Assembly (NCBI GenBank): GCA_003164135.1
Contig: PLSD01000092.1
Location: 1 to 46,400, forward strand
Origin: Acetobacteraceae bacterium
GTDB lineage: Bacteria > Pseudomonadota > Alphaproteobacteria > Acetobacterales > Acetobacteraceae
Direction of reading: 5' to 3'
DNA: 46,400 bases
A program made the translations under genes and the position numbers. Below, piece after piece: positions 7,979 to 14,971 of the stretch (the first letter of the stretch is position 1; the number at the start of each line of letters is the position of its first letter). Under the pieces are notes generated by a model. The model did no database searches. It had not been told where the DNA came from and was given only the letters and a program-made list of their open reading frames with translations.

Positions 7979-9192
7979 GCATTCCACACAATCGGAAGTT
8001 CGACGGGCTGAATGATGCCGCCCAGATGCGCGTGCAGCGTCTGGCCGTCCGCGACGCAGAATTCAGGAAGCCCCACAAGAATCTCCTCCATCGCAATACG
8101 CATCTCCCGCCGTGCCAGATGCATGCCAACGCATAGATGCGGCCCGTAGCCAAAGCTCACATGATGCGGCTTGCGGGTCAGGATGACCTCGTTCGGGCGG
8201 TCGTATTCCTGCGGGTCGCGCCCGGCAATGGCTGTTGACATGGCCACCTTGTCGCCGGGCATCATCTTCACGCCACGGATCTCGGTTTCCTTGATGCAGG
8301 TTCGGAAGGTAGTGACGGCGCCGTAAGCGCGCATCATTTCGTCGATGGCATCAGGGATCATCGACGGATTGGCGCGCAGCATTCTCTGGTCTTCGGGGTG
8401 TTCGGCCAAATGCCGGAACTGCCAGCCCATATTGGTGGATACGGTATCCAGCCCGCCGATGAACAGATTGAAGGTGAAGCCGACCAGTTCATCATTCGTC
8501 AATTTGCGGCCATCAACGGTGGCCTTTACGCCGTAGCTGATAAGGTCGTCCCTGGGATTGACTTCACGGTCGGCGATTTCGCCGCGCAGGTAGTCCACCA
8601 CGTTACGGGTCGCCTGGGCGAGGCGGCCCATGTCTGAGTTGTGCAGAAGGTCCATTTCCCAGGCCATGAACCGAGGCGTGAGCTCAAGCGGCAGCCCCAT
8701 CAGCTCAAGAAATATTTTAATCGGGAATTCGAAAGCAAAATCCGCCATGAACTCGCAACGCCCGGCGGTCTTGAACCCCTCGACATATTCGCGCGCATAG
8801 TCCCGGATGCGGCCTTCAAGCTTCGTCATGGCCTTCGGCGTGAAAATGGGATTTACGAAAGCGCGGTACAGGGCATGCATCGGCGGGTCGGTTTCCGCCG
8901 GCAGGCTGCTCCACGTCTCGCCGATGATCTTCGCGAACGGCGCAAAGTCCTTATTGGAAAAATGCTCGGTATCAAAATAAATTTTTCGCAGATCCTCGGT
9001 CCGCCGGACGATCCAGGCGGGCGTGAAGCCGGGATAGGCATCCAACGCGTAAAAAACCTCAGGCAGTTTATGCAGGCCGGGGATCATCGTCGTAAATGGG
9101 TTTTCCTCAGTCACGCCGCCATAGGTGATCGGGTAGTCACGCACGAGGTCCTGGGACACATGCGCCGGTAGTTGGGAAGGGGAAATTGTCAT
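7975..9192 (-). CDS. Cytochrome P450 (second)
   Basis: The 405-residue P450 is related to the one at 5866 but clearly distinct. The I-helix motif is GGLDTVST, the K-helix EMMRAYGAVTTFR, and the heme loop FGYGPHLCVGMHLARR puts the thiolate at Cys354. It is transcribed toward the hydrolase gene and shares its last 4 bases with it. Upstream on the same strand is an SDR gene, 27 bases away, so a P450-generated alcohol could be oxidised by the SDR. Electrons probably come from the [2Fe-2S] ferredoxin at 14379. No P450 reductase gene is visible nearby. Confidence 0.95.
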   Translation of the reverse strand: MTISPSQLPAHVSQDLVRDYPITYGGVTEENPFTTMIPGLHKLPEVFYALDAYPGFTPAWIVRRTEDLRKIYFDTEHFSNKDFAPFAKIIGETWSSLPAETDPPMHALYRAFVNPIFTPKAMTKLEGRIRDYAREYVEGFKTAGRCEFMADFAFEFPIKIFLELMGLPLELTPRFMAWEMDLLHNSDMGRLAQATRNVVDYLRGEIADREVNPRDDLISYGVKATVDGRKLTNDELVGFTFNLFIGGLDTVSTNMGWQFRHLAEHPEDQRMLRANPSMIPDAIDEMMRAYGAVTTFRTCIKETEIRGVKMMPGDKVAMSTAIAGRDPQEYDRPNEVILTRKPHHVSFGYGPHLCVGMHLARREMRIAMEEILVGLPEFCVADGQTLHAHLGGIIQPVELPIVWNA

Positions 9193-9219
9193 GGCTGGAA
9201 CTCCGGGGCGTCGGTGGAT

Positions 9220-9945
9220 TCAATGGGAGTCGGCGGCGGCGTAAACGTGCATGCGGGCGATGTTAGCGCGCTCGGGCTGTTCGAGCAGATAACGGACTGC
9301 GCGTGCGATGTCCTCCGGCTGCAAGGGCGTGATGTATTCATCCCAGCCGGGTTCGCCGTGCGATTTCATGTCGGCAAAAATCTCAGTGGCTGTGGTACCG
9401 GGGGCGATTAGACCGACCCGCACGCCCGACCCGGCAAGCTCGATGCGGAGCGCCTCGGAGGTCATTTCCAGCGCCTTTTTCAACCCGCCATAGATGCCAA
9501 CACCAGCGGCGGTGAGATGCGCGCCGATGCTCGAGATATTGACAATGGACCCGCTGCCGGCGGCCTTCATGGCGCGGGCAAACACGTAGCTGGTGCGCAC
9601 CGGGGCCTCATAATTAGTGGCGATCATCGGGCTCAGATGCGCCAGATCGAATGTATCCAGCGGGCCCACGCGCAGAATTCCGGCATTGTTGACAAGAATA
9701 TCCGCCCGGCCGAACTGAGTGGTGGCAAAAGCAAGGAGCTTTTCCGGAGTCTCCGGCGTCGTGATGTCGGCGCTGAGGACCGCGGTCTTGCCGGGAAGGT
9801 CCGCGGCCAGAGCCTCCAGCCGGTCCTGGCGACGGGCGGTTAATACCAGATACGCCCCCGCTTCTGATAACTCGCGCGCGATCGCAGCGCCGATGCCGCT
9901 TGATGCGCCCGTGATTACCGCAACCTTACCTGCGATCACTCCCAT
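9220..9945 (-). CDS. SDR-family oxidoreductase
   Basis: The 241-residue classical SDR has the complete motif set: TGASSGIG for the cofactor, NNAG, Ser in IVNISSIGAH, and YGGLK as YxxxK. An NAD(P)-dependent alcohol/ketone conversion is expected. It lies upstream of the second P450 in the same direction, so it is probably the promoter-proximal gene of that two-gene unit. The gap to the divergent acyl-CoA dehydrogenase gene holds a candidate operator (10012-10058). Confidence 0.88.
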   Translation of the reverse strand: MGVIAGKVAVITGASSGIGAAIARELSEAGAYLVLTARRQDRLEALAADLPGKTAVLSADITTPETPEKLLAFATTQFGRADILVNNAGILRVGPLDTFDLAHLSPMIATNYEAPVRTSYVFARAMKAAGSGSIVNISSIGAHLTAAGVGIYGGLKKALEMTSEALRIELAGSGVRVGLIAPGTTATEIFADMKSHGEPGWDEYITPLQPEDIARAVRYLLEQPERANIARMHVYAAADSH

Positions 9946-10011
9946 AACTTCCTCATTTGGTTTGCTTTGCGTGTAACCAACCTGATTCTGCCGGGGTGGG
10001 CACCTTTCTTC

Positions 10012-10058
10012 AGACAGGGCGTCGCCGAGGTCTCCCTGTGCGCGATTACGCCCTGTCT
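10012..10058. promoter_or_regulatory. Perfect 11-bp inverted repeat in a divergent promoter gap
   Basis: AGACAGGGCGT (10012-10022) is mirrored exactly by ACGCCCTGTCT (10048-10058), with a 25-base spacer. It sits between the SDR/P450 unit and the acyl-CoA dehydrogenase operon. A GATAGG motif begins at 10062, directly beside the right arm. The arrangement suits a regulator that controls both directions. No T-run is present, so a terminator is unlikely. Confidence 0.45.
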
Positions 10059-10061
10059 TTA

Positions 10062-10073
10062 GATAGGTTCTCA
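10062..10073 (+). promoter_or_regulatory. GATAGG motif identical to the site upstream of 4333
   Basis: GATAGGTTCTCA at 10062-10073 repeats, on the opposite strand, the 12 bases at 4241-4252. It lies about 83 bases upstream of the acyl-CoA dehydrogenase start. It belongs to the recurrent GATAGG set and is a candidate site for the LAL regulator encoded at 14972. Confidence 0.4.
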
Positions 10074-10155
10074 GCGCGGTCCGGGTTCTAACGTGACGCT
10101 CCTGACAGGCGCTCCGGGAGGACGTCTATAACGAGATAAAATAGAGCGGGATGAC

Positions 10156-11319
10156 ATGGATTTTTCATTTTCCGAGGAGCAAGAGGCATTCCGTGACATG
10201 GTGCGCCGCTGGGTAAATGCCGAGGCGCCAAAAGACTGGATGCGTAAACTTGAGGCCGACGAGCAGAATTATCCGTTTGCATTCTGGGATAAGCTAAAGA
10301 AGGCCGGGTTCTTCGGAATCGGGATCGATGAGGAGTGGGGCGGCCAGGGCGGCGATATCATGATGCAGATGATATTTGCCCGCGAACTTGCCCGTACGGC
10401 CGGCGGTTTGCTGTGGACCTGGGGCCTGACCTCCTTCGCCGGCGCTAAATCCATAGGCATTTATGGCACGCCCGAACAGAAGCAACGCTGGCTGCCACCG
10501 ATGGCCGCGGGTGATCTGCGTGTTTCCATGGGCATGACGGAACCGGGCGGCGGGACCGATGTGCTGGGCGCAATGAAAACTTTCGCAACCAAGGTTGACG
10601 GCGGTTGGCGCGTGAATGGCGCAAAAATGTGGACCACGGCCGCGCGTGTAGCGGACCGTATCCTGGTTCTGGCGCGCAGCGACAAGAACGTTGAAAAGCG
10701 GCATCAGGGGCTGACATTGTTCTTCATGGACGCAAAGTCCGAAGGTGTATCCGCGACGCTGCTGCCCAAGCTTGGCATGCGGGCCATGGGATCATGCTCG
10801 GTGACCCTCGACAATGTCTTCGTACCGGATTCGGATGTTCTCGGCGAGCCGGGCAAGGCCTGGTACATGATGTTGTCGACACTAAACAACGAGCGGATCA
10901 TGGTCGGCGCGCAATGCCTAGGCGCGATCGACGGCGTGCTGGAAGATGCTCTGGCCTACGCCATGCAGCGTCACGCATTTGGTAAGCCGATCGGGCAGTT
11001 CCAGATTATCCAGCATTACATTGCCGATATCGCGACGTGGCAGCAGCAGACGGAGTTACTGCTCAACTATGTGGCATGGTTGCAGGCCAAGGGAGAAGAC
11101 TGCGGCGTGCAGGCCAACATGCTGAAAATGGTCGCCTCTGAAAATGCAGTAAAAGCGGCGGACCTGGGTATCCAGATCCTGGGTGGCATGGGTTACTCGG
11201 CTGAGACGGATATGCAGCGTTACTGGCGTGATCACCGGATTTTGCGCATGACGCCGATCAGCAATGAAATGGTGCGTAATTCAATTGCCGAGAGTCTCGG
11301 ATTGCCGAGGTCTTTTTAG
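10156..11319 (+). CDS. Acyl-CoA dehydrogenase
   Basis: The 387-residue protein has the complete acyl-CoA dehydrogenase architecture: N-terminal helices (FSEEQEAFRDMVRRW), the beta-domain FAD segment MGMTEPGGGTD, the second signature 'WTTAARVADRI', and the C-terminal helical domain ending GGMGYSAETDMQRYWRD. It should introduce a double bond into a CoA thioester, reducing FAD. It leads an operon with the two MaoC-like genes: the first starts immediately after its stop and the second overlaps that by 4 bases. This suggests a dehydrogenation-hydration pair acting on a pathway intermediate. Confidence 0.93.
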   Translation: MDFSFSEEQEAFRDMVRRWVNAEAPKDWMRKLEADEQNYPFAFWDKLKKAGFFGIGIDEEWGGQGGDIMMQMIFARELARTAGGLLWTWGLTSFAGAKSIGIYGTPEQKQRWLPPMAAGDLRVSMGMTEPGGGTDVLGAMKTFATKVDGGWRVNGAKMWTTAARVADRILVLARSDKNVEKRHQGLTLFFMDAKSEGVSATLLPKLGMRAMGSCSVTLDNVFVPDSDVLGEPGKAWYMMLSTLNNERIMVGAQCLGAIDGVLEDALAYAMQRHAFGKPIGQFQIIQHYIADIATWQQQTELLLNYVAWLQAKGEDCGVQANMLKMVASENAVKAADLGIQILGGMGYSAETDMQRYWRDHRILRMTPISNEMVRNSIAESLGLPRSF

Positions 11320-11775
11320 ATGAATGAAAATTCCGATCTGCCGCCAGCCCCCGATGTCGCCGGGACCTCGCTCGACGGCACCGAAGTCTACGTCATTTCG
11401 GCTGAGGAGAATGCGGCGCTGTGCGCGTCAACGGGCGTTGCGCCGGCGGCGGACGGCAGTGCGCATCCGATCTACTATTACATCGCTACACAGGTCGCGA
11501 TGGGTAAAACCGTCGCTGGTGTTTGCAATGTTTGTGAGTTCGATGTCGATGACGGGCCGATGATGGGCAGCTCCGGCGTGGTGTTCCAGAAGCCATTGAT
11601 GGTGGGGGCACCTTACCGCGTGAAGGGAAAAATTCTCGGGCTGGCGCGCAAGCGCAGCCGCAAACTGGGCGTGATGGACGTGCTGACCTACCGGTTAAGC
11701 CTGCAAGATGAGGCTGATGCCGAGGTATTGCAAACGGAAAACGTCTGGGTGCTGCCGCGGAGGGAACTTGCATGA
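11320..11775 (+). CDS. MaoC-like hot-dog protein (dehydratase N-half type)
   Basis: This 151-residue protein lacks the catalytic HxxxxH-type MaoC motif but has the strand pattern of the non-catalytic hot-dog domain (FAS1_DH/MaoC N type), e.g. VVFQKPLMVGAPYRVKGKIL and VMDVLTYRLSLQDE. In known split hydratases such a subunit pairs with a catalytic MaoC subunit. The next gene overlaps it by 4 bases and provides that partner. The complex would hydrate an enoyl-CoA. Assignment rests on pattern and context. Confidence 0.65.
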   Translation: MNENSDLPPAPDVAGTSLDGTEVYVISAEENAALCASTGVAPAADGSAHPIYYYIATQVAMGKTVAGVCNVCEFDVDDGPMMGSSGVVFQKPLMVGAPYRVKGKILGLARKRSRKLGVMDVLTYRLSLQDEADAEVLQTENVWVLPRRELA

Positions 11776-12173
11776 GCTACGCTGTTGGTCAGGAGTTACC
11801 GACGTTCATCATCGAGTCGGTTTCCCCGGAAGCGATGAAGCAATGGGCCGTGTTTCTGCGCGATCCTAACCCAATTCATCTGGACGTTGAAGTTGTAAAA
11901 GCAAAGGGCCTTGGTAGCCGCGTAATCAATCAGGGGCCAGCAAATGTTGCCTATGTGATGAATATGCTGCTGGCCGCCTTTCCCGGAGAGCGGATTGAGG
12001 CGATGGATTCCAAGTTCGTCGATAACGTGTATGGAGGGGACCGGCTCGAAGCGGGCGGCACCGTGAGCGGCGTTGCTGATGACCGGGTGAATTGCGATGT
12101 ATGGTTACGTGCCGATGGACAGCGTTTGGTGATCTCCGGCACTGCTACCATTTTGACACAACGGGTTTTGTAA
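11772..12173 (+). CDS. MaoC-like enoyl-CoA hydratase, catalytic subunit
   Basis: The 133-residue single hot-dog domain carries the (R)-hydratase motif RDPNPIHLD, whose Asp and His are catalytic in MaoC/PhaJ enzymes. GSRVINQGP then fits the family's following helix. Its ATG lies inside the end of the preceding gene (4-base overlap), arguing for a two-subunit hydratase. Expected role: hydration of the double bond made by the acyl-CoA dehydrogenase at 10156. Confidence 0.82.
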   Translation: MSYAVGQELPTFIIESVSPEAMKQWAVFLRDPNPIHLDVEVVKAKGLGSRVINQGPANVAYVMNMLLAAFPGERIEAMDSKFVDNVYGGDRLEAGGTVSGVADDRVNCDVWLRADGQRLVISGTATILTQRVL

Positions 12174-12195
12174 TAACTATTGAAGGAGAGGCGTC

Positions 12196-12720
12196 ATGCC
12201 CAGCGGACCGTTTGCCCATGTTTGTATTTTGGTTAAGGACCTTGATAAATCCATCGCGGATTGGACTAAGATCCTGGGAATTCTCGACCCGGCCTCCCTC
12301 GAGAAGCGGATCGTCAAATACGACGAATTCTCCAGCGGTGAAGACCAGGGTATGAAATGGGCCACCTTCGTGAATGAGAATTCCACGGAGATACAGTTTA
12401 TCCAGCCCGCACCGGGCACGCCGCTTGGCGACCGGCTGGAGAAGGTGGGCGAGCATGTGCATCACCTCTGTTTCACCACCGATGATGTTCCCGGCGCAAT
12501 GGCCCGTGCCCAAGCCGAGGGGCTGCAGGTGTTCGAGAACGGCAAAATCTACAACGATAAGGACATGCCCTGGCAGACCTGGAGCTGGATCGGCCCGAAG
12601 AGCGCGCATGGTGTCTTGATCGAGGTTGCGGCGCCGTATGAGAGCCATGACGACGGTAAATGGTACCATGCGCCGGGCAAATTCACATATAAAATACCCG
12701 GTTCCACCGCGGCGGAGTGA
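12196..12720 (+). CDS. VOC-family protein, methylmalonyl-CoA-epimerase-like
   Basis: The 174-residue single-chain VOC protein has ligand positions resembling methylmalonyl-CoA epimerase: His in FAHVCILV, Gln/Glu in TEIQFIQPA, His in VHHLCFTT and Glu in GVLIEVAAP. An epimerase or isomerase acting on a CoA ester fits the operon, which also encodes dehydrogenase, hydratase and SDRs. Glyoxalase or dioxygenase functions are alternatives. AAGGAGAGG precedes the ATG. The next SDR gene starts at its stop codon. Confidence 0.75.
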   Translation: MPSGPFAHVCILVKDLDKSIADWTKILGILDPASLEKRIVKYDEFSSGEDQGMKWATFVNENSTEIQFIQPAPGTPLGDRLEKVGEHVHHLCFTTDDVPGAMARAQAEGLQVFENGKIYNDKDMPWQTWSWIGPKSAHGVLIEVAAPYESHDDGKWYHAPGKFTYKIPGSTAAE

Positions 12721-13469
12721 TGTCGCGCAACGCCTTCGTCGTTGGTGGGTCGGGCGGGCTTGGGAGCGCAATCTGTCGCTGCCTGGCCGAGGAATGGGAT
12801 ACTGTCGCGATTGGTTACAGGTCCCGTGCCGATGTGGCGCAAGCGCTTGCGGAGGAAATTGGCGTGCATTGCACCGCAGTACCGGTGCAATGCGACCTTG
12901 CTGATGCGGATGGCGTAATCAAAGCGATTGCCGGCTTCGCGGAGAAGGCGGGCGGTATCGGCACAATGATATTTGCTGGCGGCGTGTCCATCGAACAGCC
13001 CTTTGTCAGTAAAATCGGCGAGGCGGCATGGCGCGAGGTTATCGAGACGGAGTTGATCGGGTTTATCCGTGTGGTCGGCGCGGCATTGCCGATCTTCCGC
13101 CGCCAGCAGCGGGGCAATTTTGTCAGTGTGGTGTCAGTTGCAACGCATAGCTATCCACCGGGGGACGCGCTCTCGGCTGTGCCCAAAGCAGGCATCGAAA
13201 TGCTGGGTCGGGCAATCGCCAAGGAAGAAGGCCGTTTTGGCATTCGTGCCAACATGGTCGCACCTGGAATCATCGATGCAGGACTTGGTGCAACGTTTTT
13301 AAAAGACCTATACAGCCCAGAAATTTGGGAAACTCAACGTAACCGCATTGCATTGAGGCGCTTTGGCACTGGCGATGAGGTGGCGCAGGCGGTGGCGTTT
13401 CTGGCCTCCGAACAGGCGCGTTACATAACGGGCCAAACACTCATTGTCGATGGCGGCTTCAGTTTATAA
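12720..13469 (+). CDS. SDR-family protein lacking the catalytic Tyr
   Basis: This is a 249-residue SDR. The cofactor loop is GGSGGLGSAI and a Ser is present (VSVVSVATH). The YxxxK region reads ALSAVPKAG, so no Tyr stands at the catalytic position. The C-terminal part is typical (VAPGIIDAG, TGQTLIVDGGF). The ATG overlaps the preceding stop (TGATG), so coupling is likely; an upstream GTG at 12717 is the alternative. It may still reduce or oxidise a substrate by another residue, or act as a lyase or binding protein. This is the second Tyr-less SDR of the window. Confidence 0.8.
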   Translation: MSRNAFVVGGSGGLGSAICRCLAEEWDTVAIGYRSRADVAQALAEEIGVHCTAVPVQCDLADADGVIKAIAGFAEKAGGIGTMIFAGGVSIEQPFVSKIGEAAWREVIETELIGFIRVVGAALPIFRRQQRGNFVSVVSVATHSYPPGDALSAVPKAGIEMLGRAIAKEEGRFGIRANMVAPGIIDAGLGATFLKDLYSPEIWETQRNRIALRRFGTGDEVAQAVAFLASEQARYITGQTLIVDGGFSL

Positions 13470-13486
13470 CAAATCGGGTGGCAAAA

Positions 13487-14314
13487 ATGTCGAAGTCTCT
13501 CGCAAATAAAGTGGCAATTGTGACGGGTGCGGCAACCGGGATCGGGCTAGAAAGTGCGCGGGTTTTGGCCGAGCACGGCGCAACGGTCGTGCTAGCGGAT
13601 ATTGATGCGGCCGGCGTTGAACGTGCCGCAGCATTATTGGTGGCCGAAGGACTCGAAGCCTTCCCATTGGCCTTCGACCTCACAGACGAAGCGCAGATTG
13701 CCGCCAGCGTTCGTCAGGTGGTCGAAAAAAACGGGCGGATCGATATCGTCCACAACAATGCCGCGATCCAGACCAATGCGCAGCGTGCGGGAGACCGCGA
13801 CGTGATCAATATTGAGACGAGCGCCTGGGACGCCGCAATGGCCGTGAATGTGCGCGGCCCGATGCTTTTGTGTAAGCATGCGCTGCCGGTGATGATCGCG
13901 AATGGCGGCGGGTCAATCATTCACTCATCGTCGGGCTTTGGGTTGCTGGGGGAAGTTACGCTTACTGCTTACGGAAGTTCGAAAGCGGCGCTGATCAATT
14001 TGAGCCGGTTTATTGCGACCCAGTACGGCAAGAGCGGCATCCGCTCAAACGTGGTGGCAATAGGCTTTGTATTGACGCAGAATGCCATTGAATCGACGCC
14101 GCAGGTTGTGAAGGACATTCTGCTGCAGCACACACTCAACCCAGCGCTTGGCACGCCGCGGAATATCGCCGACGTTGTCGCGTTTTTGGCTTCCGATAAA
14201 TCGGTCTTCATCAATGGCGCATTGATCCCCGTTGATGGCGGGTTCACGGCGCATCAACCGAGTGTCGTCCATTTCCAGGAGCTTTTCGCGGTGGCGGGAA
14301 GTAACCAGCTTTAG
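13487..14314 (+). CDS. SDR-family oxidoreductase
   Basis: The 275-residue classical SDR has TGAATGIG, NNAA, Ser in IIHSSSGFG and YGSSK intact. It most likely acts as an NAD(P)-dependent hydroxyacyl or cyclic alcohol dehydrogenase, completing the dehydrogenase-hydratase-dehydrogenase sequence of this operon. I chose ATG 13487; a GTG at 13478 would add 3 residues. The gene ends before a hairpin shared with the convergent ferredoxin gene. Confidence 0.88.
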   Translation: MSKSLANKVAIVTGAATGIGLESARVLAEHGATVVLADIDAAGVERAAALLVAEGLEAFPLAFDLTDEAQIAASVRQVVEKNGRIDIVHNNAAIQTNAQRAGDRDVINIETSAWDAAMAVNVRGPMLLCKHALPVMIANGGGSIIHSSSGFGLLGEVTLTAYGSSKAALINLSRFIATQYGKSGIRSNVVAIGFVLTQNAIESTPQVVKDILLQHTLNPALGTPRNIADVVAFLASDKSVFINGALIPVDGGFTAHQPSVVHFQELFAVAGSNQL

Positions 14315-14332
14315 CCGTAAGAGCAGCGTCGA

Positions 14333-14364
14333 TTCAGGGTGACCTCAAACCAAGTCACCCTGAA
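14333..14364. terminator. Hairpin between convergent genes
   Basis: TTCAGGGTGAC (14333-14343) and GTCACCCTGAA (14354-14364) form a perfect 11-bp stem with a 10-base loop. It lies between an SDR gene and the convergent [2Fe-2S] ferredoxin gene, the usual place for a two-way terminator. No clear T-run follows on either strand, so it may act as a weak or Rho-assisted stop. Confidence 0.55.
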
Positions 14365-14378
14365 ACATCAGGTCTGCT

Positions 14379-14696
14379 TTAGTCTTCGGGCGCGATGGTG
14401 AGTTTCAGGCCGTTGAGTGCATCAGTGAAGGAGATTTGGCAGGACAGGCGGGAGGTCGCATTCCGGTGGGATGATCCATCCAGCAAATCGTTCTCGTCGG
14501 CGCTCATCGGCGGCAACGCCGCGGCAAAAGCGGGGTCGACATACACATGGCATGTGGCGCAGGAGCAGCACCCGCCGCAAAGGGCTAAAAGCTCGTCAAT
14601 TCCGGCATCGCGGATGATTTCCATGACGGTCGCGCCAGCCTTGCCGGTTATGCTTTGTTCCTTGTTTTCGCGGGTGGTGACGATAAGCTGTGGCAT
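14379..14696 (-). CDS. [2Fe-2S] ferredoxin, adrenodoxin/putidaredoxin type
   Basis: The 105-residue ferredoxin has the ligand spacing C40-x5-C46-x2-C49 and the fourth Cys at 86 (RLSCQI), the pattern of P450- and dioxygenase-feeding vertebrate-type ferredoxins. Two extra Cys (43 and 44) lie inside the loop. The start MPQLIV at 14696 is chosen because CAGGAA stands at ribosome-site distance; an upstream ATG would add 16 atypical residues. It is the likeliest electron donor for the P450s at 5866 and 7975. Its reductase could be the flavoprotein at 26681. Confidence 0.92.
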   Translation of the reverse strand: MPQLIVTTRENKEQSITGKAGATVMEIIRDAGIDELLALCGGCCSCATCHVYVDPAFAAALPPMSADENDLLDGSSHRNATSRLSCQISFTDALNGLKLTIAPED

Positions 14697-14878
14697 TATG
14701 TAATTCCTGAATTTTTGTAATCTGGAAGTGAACAAGAGCCGCATAGGTGATAAAAATCAATTTGGCTACACCTTCCAAAAGGAAGGAAATTCCTTGGCGA
14801 TCATGTCCATCAATGACTTTAACCCAACATAGGGCTTTGGAAAAAAGTGAATAAAATCACCAAGCTCGCCGGACAAAA

Positions 14879-14930
14879 GATAGGGTCTTGCTCTTGGGGA
14901 TAGGTTGTGCTTCAGTTGACTATACCTATC
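14879..14930. promoter_or_regulatory. Cluster of GATAGG boxes upstream of the LAL regulator
   Basis: Three copies lie in 52 bases: GATAGGGTCTTGC at 14879, GATAGGTTGTGC at 14899 (exactly 20 bases later, same strand), and an inverted copy CCTATC at 14925-14930. Two related CATAGG sequences occur at about 14741 and 14829. A 20-base period (two helical turns) of direct repeats is the kind of arrangement bound by MalT/LuxR-type activators. The box GGGGATAGG is reminiscent of a MalT box. Autoregulation is inferred. Confidence 0.45.
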
Positions 14931-14971
14931 CTTTTAGGGTGGGCTGGAAAATCAAGAAGGAGGACTAACCG

